10,303 bases of DNA from Acidobacteriota bacterium (lineage in GTDB: Bacteria; Acidobacteriota; Terriglobia; Terriglobales; Acidobacteriaceae). The notes beneath the pieces were generated by a model. It saw only the letters and a program-made list of their open reading frames with translations, ran no database searches and was not told the DNA's origin. The stretch is taken from the NCBI GenBank assembly GCA_003224835.1, contig QHZX01000271.1, positions 1-10,303 of the forward strand, written 5' to 3'. Of the stretch, positions 1-5,491 are shown piece by piece (position 1 is the first letter of the stretch; each line of letters starts with the position of its first letter). The position numbers and the translations under genes were made by a program.

Positions 1-1
1 A

Positions 2-799
2 ACCCAAGCTCCGAGCCCAGAGCCGATGGTTTGGCTCGACTCGAATGAAAATCCAGCCGGCCCTCCGGCGTCTGCGATCAAGGCAATCATTGACGGCGTC
101 TCAGCTACGGCCCGCTATCACTTCGATGAATTTGAGGGCTTCAGCCAGGCCATAGCTAAAAGCGAGAATGTGAAACCGGAGCAGGTCTTGTTCGGCGTCG
201 GCTCAACTGAAGTAATTGATGCTGCTATTTGTGCTTTCACGTCAGCCTCAGCTCCGCTGATCACCGCTGCGCCGTCGTATGACATCGTTATCGAGCTGGC
301 TCGAAGTCTTCGACGCAAGGTGGTGCAGACGCCATTGACTGCTGCCTGGGCGTATGACGTTCGCCAACTGGCTGCACAGGCCGCAAACGCCGGCGGTGGC
401 CTGATCTATTTATGCAATCCAAACAATCCAACTTCTTCGCTTACTCCCACCAAGGATATTGACTGGCTGGTTGCGAACCTGCCGCCTCACACCATCCTGC
501 TGGTGGACGAGGCCTACATTCACTTTGCCGACCCGACTCAGGCCGAAAGCGCAATCAAACACGTGCGGGACGGCAAGGACGTGATCGTCACCCGCACATT
601 TTCAAAGATCTATGGGATGGCAGGCGCTCGGGCCGGATTCGGATGCGCCCGGCCAGAGCTCATTCAGGCGATGAACCCTTTTGCGACACGCTGGTGCCGG
701 AGAGAAGGGCCAACGTCTCGCGCATACGAGGCGAGCTGTGCGACTGGCTACGGCAAAAGAAAATTAACTACATTGAGCCACAGGCGAATTTCGTCATGA
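2..799 (+). CDS. HisC-like PLP aminotransferase, 5' part (frame broken, open at left edge)
   Basis: Large N-terminal part of a fold-type I PLP enzyme of the histidinol-phosphate aminotransferase type. Such enzymes transfer an amino group between an amino-acid-like substrate and 2-oxoglutarate. Counting from the ATG at 26, visible marks are SNENPAGPP (6-14), CNPNNPTS (130-137), VDEAY (160-164) with the cofactor-binding Asp161, and TFSKIYGMAGARAGFG (191-206) with the Schiff-base Lys194 and a phosphate-binding Arg202. The frame is open from base 2 to the ATG at 26, so the true start, possibly after a signal sequence as in acidobacterial relatives, may lie left of the window. Family-like sequence stops at about Phe219 (base 682); the last ~38 codons to 799 look like out-of-frame read-through. 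The rest of the enzyme continues one frame away. The substrate cannot be told from the sequence; a true hisC role is unproven because no other his gene is adjacent. Confidence 0.8.
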   Translation, partial: TQAPSPEPMVWLDSNENPAGPPASAIKAIIDGVSATARYHFDEFEGFSQAIAKSENVKPEQVLFGVGSTEVIDAAICAFTSASAPLITAAPSYDIVIELARSLRRKVVQTPLTAAWAYDVRQLAAQAANAGGGLIYLCNPNNPTSSLTPTKDIDWLVANLPPHTILLVDEAYIHFADPTQAESAIKHVRDGKDVIVTRTFSKIYGMAGARAGFGCARPELIQAMNPFATRWCRREGPTSRAYEASCATGYGKRKLTTLSHRRISS

Positions 800-969
800 T
801 CGACATTGGCCGCGATGTGAGCACGTTTGGTCGCGAGATGCGGGCAAAAGGTGTAGCTGTAGGCCGACCCTTTCCGCCCCTGAATCACATGTTGCGCGTG
901 ACCATCGGAACAGACGCGGAGATGAAGAAGTTCAGTGACGCGTTTTCCGCGACGATGGCAGTCGCGTGA
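643..969 (+). CDS. HisC-like PLP aminotransferase, 3' part (frame-shifted continuation)
   Basis: C-terminal small domain of the aminotransferase whose 5' part lies in another frame. Family-like sequence begins around base 685 (DTLVPERRANVSRIRGEL). It continues with the strand that usually reads QANFVMIDIG, then GVAVGRPFPPLNHMLRVTIG, whose Arg in LRVTIG corresponds to the substrate-carboxylate arginine of HisC enzymes, and ends with an ordinary C-terminal helix and TGA. The ATG at 643 lies upstream of the homologous stretch, and residues 1-14 of that frame do not look like the family, so it is probably not a real start. Between Phe219 of the 5' part and this segment about 18-20 residues of the usual helix are absent, so this is a deletion with a frame change rather than a simple one-base slip. 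Either an assembly error or a true pseudogene. Confidence 0.75.
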   Translation: MRPARAHSGDEPFCDTLVPERRANVSRIRGELCDWLRQKKINYIEPQANFVMIDIGRDVSTFGREMRAKGVAVGRPFPPLNHMLRVTIGTDAEMKKFSDAFSATMAVA

Positions 970-1009
970 TTACTCGGGGCGTCGTGACCTCTCTCGTATC
1001 AGCGGGCGC

Positions 1010-1027
1010 CTTTAGCCGTGCCTAAAG
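1010..1027. repeat. Small inverted repeat CTTTAG-6-CTAAAG
   Basis: CTTTAG and CTAAAG are perfect 6-bp inverted arms around CCGTGC, in the gap between the aminotransferase and vapB. No T-run follows, so it is a poor intrinsic terminator. It could be a small REP-like palindrome; copy number elsewhere in the genome is unknown. Confidence 0.35.
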
Positions 1028-1060
1028 CCTGGTACCCCAAAAGAGATTCCTACTAGACGT

Positions 1061-1068
1061 GGAAAGGA
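1061..1068 (+). promoter_or_regulatory. Ribosome binding site of vapB
   Basis: GGAAAGGA ends 10 bases before the ATG at 1079. The second in-frame ATG (1091) has no purine-rich stretch at a useful distance, so this site favours 1079 as the start. The spacing is long, so the later ATG is not fully excluded. Confidence 0.5.
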
Positions 1069-1071
1069 CTG

Positions 1072-1094
1072 TTAGCATATGCTAAAGCATATGC
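1072..1094. promoter_or_regulatory. Probable VapBC operator (palindrome over vapB start)
   Basis: TTAGCATATGCTAA (1072-1085) is a perfect 14-bp palindrome that contains the vapB ATG. A second copy of its core, AGCATATGC, follows at 1086-1094, giving two half-overlapping AGCATATGC(T) boxes 12 bp apart. Antitoxins of the AbrB-fold VapB type bind such palindromes near their own start and repress the operon, more tightly when joined to VapC. That this one is the operator is inferred from position and symmetry. Its location over the ribosome binding site and start implies repression close to the transcription start. No convincing -35/-10 pair was seen upstream. Confidence 0.65.
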
Positions 1095-1339
1095 CGAAGA
1101 AGGGGCCGAGCTCCGAACGTCTTGTGCGGGTCTTCCGGAATGGGCGCAACCAAGCCGTGCGCATCCCTCGGGAATTTGAGCTTCCGGTCGAAGAGGCCAT
1201 TATGCGCAAAGAAGGTCAGCGCCTGATCATTGAACCCGCGCCGGCAAAATCGCTGCGTGCCGTCCTGGCTGGCCTTAAGCCGCTGCGGGAAAATTTCCCT
1301 CGTATTCCCGATTCACCCGCCGATCCGGTAGATCTCTGA
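1079..1339 (+). CDS. vapB: VapB-type antitoxin (AbrB fold)
   Basis: Antitoxin of a type II toxin-antitoxin pair. It neutralises the adjacent VapC nuclease and should bind the operon's own operator. The 86-residue length suits the VagC/VapB family. The swapped-hairpin AbrB DNA-binding domain covers about residues 15-53 (RVFRNGRNQAVRIPREFEL followed by the strand RLIIEP). The acidic, proline-rich tail (PLRENFPRIPDSPADPVDL) is the part that typically wraps around the toxin. The start at 1079 is chosen for its GGAAAGGA site; MPKKG at 1091 is an alternative. The stop TGA shares its last base with the ATG of vapC (TGATG), so toxin translation is coupled to the antitoxin. It sits between the unrelated aminotransferase gene and convergent rpoD, a typical mobile-cassette placement. 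Family assignment is firm; gene naming follows convention. Confidence 0.88.
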   Translation: MLKHMPKKGPSSERLVRVFRNGRNQAVRIPREFELPVEEAIMRKEGQRLIIEPAPAKSLRAVLAGLKPLRENFPRIPDSPADPVDL

Positions 1340-1737
1340 TGCGCTACCTTCTGGATACGAATATAGTTTCTGACCTCGTTCGCAACCCGCACGGCAAAGT
1401 AGCAGACATCATCTTCAAAGTTGGCGAAAGCAAGGTCTGCACAAGCATCATTGTTGCCGCGGAATTACGCTATGGCGCCGAAAAGAAGCAATCTCCGCGA
1501 TTGGCGGCCCAGCTTGAAGCCGTGCTGGGCGCGCTTGAGATTCTGCGGCTCGAGAAACCAGCCGACGTTTCGTACGGCTCCATTCGTGCGCAACTCGATC
1601 GCGCCGGCAAGCCCATGGGCGCTAATGACCTGCTCATTGCTGCCCAAGCGCTTACACTCGGGTACACAGTTGTAACGGACAATGAAAAAGAGTTCTCCCG
1701 AGTGAAGCAGCTTAATTTGGAAAATTGGCTGCGTTGA
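1339..1737 (+). CDS. vapC: VapC-type toxin, PIN-domain ribonuclease
   Basis: A 132-residue single PIN domain, the full normal length for VapC. PIN toxins are Mg-dependent endoribonucleases that typically cut tRNA or rRNA and stop translation when the antitoxin is lost. All four acidic active-site positions are present: Asp6 in LLDTNI, Glu42 in AAELRYG, Asp97 in GANDLLIAAQAL and Asp114 in VVTDN. The toxin therefore appears catalytically intact. The ATG overlaps the vapB stop by one base, so the two are co-translated. It ends 91 bases before the convergent rpoD stop. The strong hairpin between them has its T-run on the rpoD side, so vapC has no clear terminator of its own. The RNA target cannot be read from sequence. 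Confidence 0.9.
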   Translation: MRYLLDTNIVSDLVRNPHGKVADIIFKVGESKVCTSIIVAAELRYGAEKKQSPRLAAQLEAVLGALEILRLEKPADVSYGSIRAQLDRAGKPMGANDLLIAAQALTLGYTVVTDNEKEFSRVKQLNLENWLR

Positions 1738-1763
1738 AACTGACGTGGCACGTTTGGCACCGG

Positions 1764-1794
1764 AAATAAAAAAGGGCGCGATCACTCGCGCCCT
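1764..1794 (-). terminator. Intrinsic terminator of rpoD
   Basis: A perfect 9-bp stem (AGGGCGCGA at 1773-1781 with TCGCGCCCT at 1786-1794) and a 4-base loop. On the - strand it is followed by TTTTTTATTT (1773-1764). It lies 35 bases after the rpoD stop. On the + strand no T-run follows, so it works for rpoD and not clearly for vapC. Confidence 0.85.
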
Positions 1795-1797
1795 CAA

Positions 1798-1825
1798 TTC
1801 TGCATTCTGACTTCTAACTTCTGAC
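1798..1825. repeat. Tandem heptamer repeat (4 units of TTCTRAC-like)
   Basis: Four head-to-tail 7-bp units: TTCTGCA, TTCTGAC, TTCTAAC, TTCTGAC. They fill the space between the terminator stem and the rpoD stop codon; a degenerate fifth unit (TTACTAA) covers the stop itself. Function unknown; possibly slipped-strand expansion. Confidence 0.6.
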
Positions 1826-1828
1826 TTA

Positions 1829-2668
1829 CTAATCCCTCACTCCATCCAAGAACGCTCTCAGTTTGCGCGACCTGCTGGGATGCCGTAGCTTTCGCAGCGC
1901 CTTGGCCTCGATTTGGCGGATGCGTTCGCGGGTGACAGCAAACGATTGGCCCACTTCTTCTAGCGTGTGTTCACTGCCATCTTCGAGACCAAAGCGCATC
2001 TTGATGACCTTCTCTTCGCGAGGCGTCAAGGTGCGAAGCACGTGCGAAGTCTGGTCCTTCAGGTTGACGTTGATTACCGCCTCGGCAGGCGAGACAACGG
2101 CACGATCCTCGATGAAGTCGCCAAGATGCGAATCTTCCTCTTCGCCAATCGGCGTTTCAAGAGAGATCGGCTCCTGAGCAATCTTCAAGACTTTCCGGAC
2201 TTTCGCGACCGGAATGTCCATGCGCTTGGCGATTTCTTCCGAGCTTGGCTCGCGTCCCAGTTCCTGCACCAACTGCCGCGAGGTGCGGATCAGCTTGTTA
2301 ATCGTCTCGATCATGTGCACCGGGATACGAATCGTACGCGCCTGATCGGCAATGGCACGCGTGATTGCCTGACGAATCCACCACGTGGCATAAGTTGAAA
2401 ACTTATAACCGCGGCGGTATTCGAATTTGTCTACCGCCTTCATCAGGCCAATATTGCCTTCCTGAATCAAATCGAGGAACTGCAGTCCGCGGTTGGTGTA
2501 CTTCTTCGCAATTGAAACCACCAGTCGCAGGTTGGCTTCGATGAGCTCGCGTTTAGCGTGCTCGGCGTCCATGTCGCCCTGGATCAGTTCACGCTGAGTG
2601 CGCTTGAGCTCCTGGAACGCGACGCCGACTTCCTGTTCGATCTTTTCCAGTTCCGCGTTGATGGCGCG
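1829..2668 (-). CDS. rpoD: RNA polymerase primary sigma factor RpoD, C-terminal part (regions 2-4)
   Basis: Core of the housekeeping sigma factor, which binds RNA polymerase and reads -10 and -35 promoter elements. Region 2 is complete (ANLRLVVSIAKKYTNRGL, then GYKFSTYATWWIRQAITRAI, the -10-binding and melting helices). Region 3 follows (GREPSSEEIAKRMDIP to SHLGDFIED). Region 4 has the -35 helix-turn-helix (TLEEVGQSFAVTRERIRQIE) and the usual ending RKLRHPSRSRKLRAFL. The frame is open well upstream of the ATG at 2572: it reads RAINAELEKIEQEVGVAFQE and KRTQRELIQGD, ordinary RpoD sequence, so 2572 is an internal Met, not a start. Near 2668 it stops matching and the N-terminal part takes over in another frame. 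The stop is TAG, with an intrinsic terminator just downstream. Confidence 0.93.
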   Translation of the reverse strand, partial: RAINAELEKIEQEVGVAFQELKRTQRELIQGDMDAEHAKRELIEANLRLVVSIAKKYTNRGLQFLDLIQEGNIGLMKAVDKFEYRRGYKFSTYATWWIRQAITRAIADQARTIRIPVHMIETINKLIRTSRQLVQELGREPSSEEIAKRMDIPVAKVRKVLKIAQEPISLETPIGEEEDSHLGDFIEDRAVVSPAEAVINVNLKDQTSHVLRTLTPREEKVIKMRFGLEDGSEHTLEEVGQSFAVTRERIRQIEAKALRKLRHPSRSRKLRAFLDGVRD

Positions 2669-3432
2669 GAACGCATGGTGTCAACCGTCTTGTTCAGGCG
2701 GTCGATCAGCCGTTTACGCTCAACGTTAGTGAAGCCGAGTTCACGTACAGCCTGCGAAACCCCAATTACCGCGCGGGCAAGATGATTGCGAAGGCGGCGA
2801 TAGGGCCTGGGATTTTTCTTTTGCGAGACGTCGGCGAATTTTTCCTGCACCTGCATGGCTTTTTTGTAAGCCTTGGCAAGTTCGTCGATTTTTCCGGTGA
2901 AATCGTTGAGGCGAGCCTGCACGATTTCATCGGTGATCTCTTCCTCATCGAAGGTGACCACTTCTTTAATAGAGCGGACGCCCTTTTTGAGATCCTCGCC
3001 CATGGCGAGCAGTTCGCGAATCACGATGGGCGATCGCGAAAGCGCCTTCAGGACGCGGTTTTGCCCACGCTCGATCCGTTTGGCGATTTCAACTTCGCCT
3101 TCACGAGTGAGCAGCGGAACCGTTCCCATCTCGCGCAGGTACATGCGGACGGGGTCATTGGTTTTTTCCATCGCCCCAGGAGTGAGGTCGAGTTCGACGT
3201 CTTCGCCGGCCTCTTCTGCTTCTTCTCTGTCCAGAGCGGTCGAGGGCATTTTGGGGCCCTCAAGCACATCAATTCCTTGCGTACCAATTGTGGTCAGCAG
3301 GTCTTCCAGGTCGTCGGGACTTTGCACATCCTGCGGTATGAGGTCATTGACCTGGTCATACGTGAGATATCCCTTTTCTTTACCTGTATCGATCAACTTC
3401 TTAATATCTTCAAATTTGTCTTCGAGAGCCAA
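2584..3432 (-). CDS. rpoD: RNA polymerase primary sigma factor RpoD, N-terminal part (regions 1.1, 1.2 and variable region)
   Basis: N-terminal part of the same rpoD gene. Region 1.1, which in free sigma masks DNA binding, is DKFEDIKKLIDTGKEKGYLT and LTYDQVNDLIP (about residues 5-33). Region 1.2 is NDPVRMYLREMGTVPLLTRE (about 91-110). A long helical non-conserved region ends at KRLIDRLNKTVDTMRS (about 240-255, base 2668). The residues after that (APSTRNWKRS to the stop at 2584) are basic, low-complexity read-through in the wrong frame. The start is TTG at 3432: no ATG, GTG or TTG lies between it and the upstream in-frame stop, and AAAGGA sits 9 bases away. Joined, the two parts give about 534 residues, roughly 30 short of acidobacterial relatives as I remember them, which implies missing bases and not only a slipped frame. 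The gene must work in a living cell, so assembly error is likely. Confidence 0.92.
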   Translation of the reverse strand: MALEDKFEDIKKLIDTGKEKGYLTYDQVNDLIPQDVQSPDDLEDLLTTIGTQGIDVLEGPKMPSTALDREEAEEAGEDVELDLTPGAMEKTNDPVRMYLREMGTVPLLTREGEVEIAKRIERGQNRVLKALSRSPIVIRELLAMGEDLKKGVRSIKEVVTFDEEEITDEIVQARLNDFTGKIDELAKAYKKAMQVQEKFADVSQKKNPRPYRRLRNHLARAVIGVSQAVRELGFTNVERKRLIDRLNKTVDTMRSAPSTRNWKRSNRKSASRSRSSSALSVN

Positions 3433-3441
3433 GACGGATTG

Positions 3442-3447
3442 TCCTTT
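3442..3447 (-). promoter_or_regulatory. Ribosome binding site deciding the TTG start of rpoD
   Basis: AAAGGA on the - strand ends 9 bases before the TTG at 3432. It supports this rare start codon, since the open frame upstream (to an in-frame TAA about 70 bases away) contains no other usable start. Confidence 0.5.
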
Positions 3448-3644
3448 TCGTCCTCGTCCGAGTTGAATTCAGCCTCTTCTTCTATCGGACGAAATTGAGA
3501 TGTCTTTTAATTACGGTGGGAAAGCGCAATGGCGAGCTGCGCCGGCACAAACCTTAAAATTTTAGCAGAAAGCAACCGTGAAAACAGCTAATCGCCGCAG
3601 GATCTCAGCTTTTCTGCTTGGGTTGCAATTTGACCACGCCTTAC

Positions 3645-3662
3645 TGTCGGACATTTCCGACA
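3645..3662. promoter_or_regulatory. Inverted repeat TGTCGGA-4-TCCGACA, possible operator
   Basis: Perfect 7-bp arms around CATT. It lies between divergent genes, about 210 bases from each start. No T-run follows on either strand, which argues against a terminator. The symmetry and size suit a dimeric repressor site, but the binding protein is unknown. Confidence 0.4.
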
Positions 3663-3692
3663 CTTTGCCCGTTGTCCTCACCGTCATTCAAT

Positions 3693-3754
3693 TAGATGGC
3701 GAACAGAGGCTTTTAGTTTCAGCTAGATGGCAAAGAGAGGCTTTTATTTTCAGT
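3693..3754. repeat. Tandem duplication of a 31-bp unit
   Basis: Two adjacent 31-bp copies (3693-3723 and 3724-3754), each beginning TAGATGGC and ending TTTCAG plus one base, identical at 27 of 31 positions. They sit directly upstream of the TPR gene promoter. The four differences show that the duplication is not brand-new, or that the copies are paired protein sites. Function unknown. Confidence 0.75.
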
Positions 3755-3809
3755 GGTTTGAAGGGCGAAAAAGGCCACAGGAGGCCAAATTTCCGCGGCA
3801 TGTCGAACT

Positions 3810-3838
3810 TTGACTCACATTGGCCGGGCGGATAGACT
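3810..3838 (+). promoter_or_regulatory. Sigma70-type promoter of the TPR gene
   Basis: TTGACT (3810-3815), a 17-base spacer and TAGACT (3833-3838): five of six matches to the -35 consensus and four of six to the -10, with ideal spacing. Transcription would begin near 3845, only about 9 bases before the ATG at 3854, and no Shine-Dalgarno sequence is visible there. Confidence 0.6.
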
Positions 3839-3853
3839 TCCCGTGGTGCTCCC

Positions 3854-5473
3854 ATGAAAATTTGCTTGTTCCTGCTGGCTTTTTGTTTGTCTGTATCTGC
3901 TCTCCTGGCGGCCGATGACGAAGCACATCATCACGAAGAACTAACCGAGGCGCAGCTGGGGACGGTGCATTTCCCATCGTCATGCCTGGCTGGCGAGCAG
4001 AAGGCCGTCGAGCGCGGGGTAGCCATGCTGCACTCGTTCTGGTACGAAGAAGCCGAAAAACAATTCGAGCAGATCGGAAAGGAGGACTCGCAGTGCGCCA
4101 TTGCCCACTGGGGTGTGGCCATGAGTCTATGGCACCAGCTTTGGAATCGCCCTGACCCAGCGACGCTCGAGCGTGGAGGCGCGCAACTCAAGACCGCAAA
4201 GTCATTACCGGCCACTCCGCGTGAAAAGGATTACATCGCAGCCCTGAGCAAATTTTATGAGCACCCGAGGAAGGCTTATCAGAAGCGGGCTACGGCGTAT
4301 TCGAATGCGATGGAGAAGGTTTACCAGCGGCATCCCGATGATCACGAAGCAGCGGCGTTTTACGCGCTTAGCGTGCTGGCGGCTGACCACGATAAGACCA
4401 ACGCCAATCGAAAGCGAGCCGCCGCGGTGCTGGAGAAACTGTTTGCCGAGGAGCCCAATCACCCGGGCGTGGCGCATTATCTGATCCATACGTATGACAA
4501 ACCCGACATGGCGCAGTTGGGCCTGCCGGCGGCACGCAGGTATGCGCAACTTGCACCGGCTGCACCACACGCCCTGCACATGCCAGCCCATATTTTTGCG
4601 CGGCTCGGTTTGTGGCAGGACGACATCGATTCCAATGTTCGCTCGATAGCGGCCACTCAAAAAGAAGCGGCGGAGCACATGGGCGGCGAGGGGCATCAGT
4701 TTCACGCCATGGATTTTCTGGTGTACGCCTACCTGCAAACCGGTCGCGAACAGGACGCGCAGAAGATCATCGATGAAGTACGCGCTATGCCGGCGATGCA
4801 CGACATGTATGGCATGGGATTTGATCCGCGGCTGTTCGCGCTCTCGGCGTTTCCTGCTTCGTATGCGCTGGAACTACATCACTGGGATGAGGCGGCCCAG
4901 CTTCCGGCGGTCAGCGGAGCTAGCGATGGAGATCAATCTATAACTTACACGGCGCGAGCAATCGGGGCTGCGCGGAGCGGGAATGTGGAGCAGGCGCGGA
5001 AGGAAATCGCCCAGCTAGAGAGTATCCAGAAAAAAATGGAAGCGAAGCGCAAGAAAAATGAAGCCGAGTACGACGGCGTTGGCCATGAAATTACCGAAGC
5101 CAAGGCATGGCTGGCGCAAGCTGAAGGCCATCACGATGAAGCGGTTGGTTTACTGCGTAGGGTAGCGGATAAAGAAGAGGGCGAGGCCGAAGCTAGTCAG
5201 GGGATTCCCGCGCACGAGATGTTAGGTGACATGCTGCTCGAAAGCAAACACTATGAAGAAGCTCTAGCGGAGTACGAGACAGCGCTAAAAACCAATCCCG
5301 GCCGATTTGATTCTTTGTATGGAGCGGCGCAGGCGGCAGAGCAGGCGGGCAGGCATGAGAAGGCAAACGACTATTATGGTCAGATCGTGAAGAATTGCGA
5401 TGGAGCGAAATCGGAGCGGGCCGAGCTGAAGCACGCGCGGGAAGTAATCGAAGCGCGTGCAGCAAGGAATTAA
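3854..5473 (+). CDS. Secreted tetratricopeptide-repeat protein
   Basis: A 539-residue exported protein with TPR helices. Residues 1-19 form a signal peptide (MKICLFLLAFCLSVSALLA, then A-DDEAHHHEE), so it is periplasmic or surface-exposed. After a His-rich start comes the family's characteristic opening: VHFPSSCLAGEQKAVERGVA, then MLHSFWYEEAEKQF, then CAIAHWGVAMSLWHQLW. The middle has VAHYLIHTYDKP, APHALHMPAHIFARLGLWQD and GHQFHAMDFLVYAYLQTGRE, many of them helix pairs of TPR type. Residues about 440-535 contain two clearer TPRs (HEMLGDMLLESKHYEEALAEY and LYGAAQAAEQAGRHEKANDY). I recognise the family as common in acidobacteria and proteobacteria but know no assigned function; TPRs suggest a protein-binding scaffold, and the several conserved His and one Cys are unexplained. 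It is monocistronic, divergent from rpoD and convergent with the envelope operon (18-base gap). Confidence 0.8.
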   Translation: MKICLFLLAFCLSVSALLAADDEAHHHEELTEAQLGTVHFPSSCLAGEQKAVERGVAMLHSFWYEEAEKQFEQIGKEDSQCAIAHWGVAMSLWHQLWNRPDPATLERGGAQLKTAKSLPATPREKDYIAALSKFYEHPRKAYQKRATAYSNAMEKVYQRHPDDHEAAAFYALSVLAADHDKTNANRKRAAAVLEKLFAEEPNHPGVAHYLIHTYDKPDMAQLGLPAARRYAQLAPAAPHALHMPAHIFARLGLWQDDIDSNVRSIAATQKEAAEHMGGEGHQFHAMDFLVYAYLQTGREQDAQKIIDEVRAMPAMHDMYGMGFDPRLFALSAFPASYALELHHWDEAAQLPAVSGASDGDQSITYTARAIGAARSGNVEQARKEIAQLESIQKKMEAKRKKNEAEYDGVGHEITEAKAWLAQAEGHHDEAVGLLRRVADKEEGEAEASQGIPAHEMLGDMLLESKHYEEALAEYETALKTNPGRFDSLYGAAQAAEQAGRHEKANDYYGQIVKNCDGAKSERAELKHAREVIEARAARN

Positions 5474-5491
5474 GGCAAACGCATGCGGCGT

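Larger units (their letters stand above)
3433..3853. other. Divergent intergenic region between rpoD and the TPR gene
   Basis: This 421-base stretch has no believable gene. The 85-codon frame at 3578-3835 runs through the inverted repeat and the tandem repeat and resembles nothing I know. It holds, from left to right, the rpoD ribosome binding site, an A/T palindrome TAAAATTTTA whose - strand TAAAAT (3559-3564) could be a -10 element for rpoD without a clear -35, an 18-bp inverted repeat, a 31-bp tandem duplication and a sigma70-type promoter for the TPR gene. Confidence 0.6.

Noticed and set aside
1773..1794. Bidirectional terminator serving both vapC and rpoD
   Set aside because: Only the - strand has a T-run after the stem; the + strand continues with mixed sequence.
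2600..2740. Programmed ribosomal frameshift as the reason for the rpoD, hisC-like and lpxK breaks
   Set aside because: Residues are missing at each junction and no slippery heptamer was seen; a frameshift alone would not remove sequence.
2782..3498. 238-codon + strand frame opposite rpoD
   Set aside because: The - strand is unmistakable RpoD; the antisense frame is a by-product of its codon composition.
3578..3835. 85-codon + strand frame in the rpoD/TPR gap
   Set aside because: It crosses the inverted repeat, the tandem duplication and the TPR promoter, has no ribosome binding site, and its translation resembles no protein I know.
5474..5491. AACGC-ATGCG-GCGTT mini-hairpin between the TPR and DUF3108 genes as a terminator
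   Set aside because: The stem is only 5 bp and no T-run follows on either strand.
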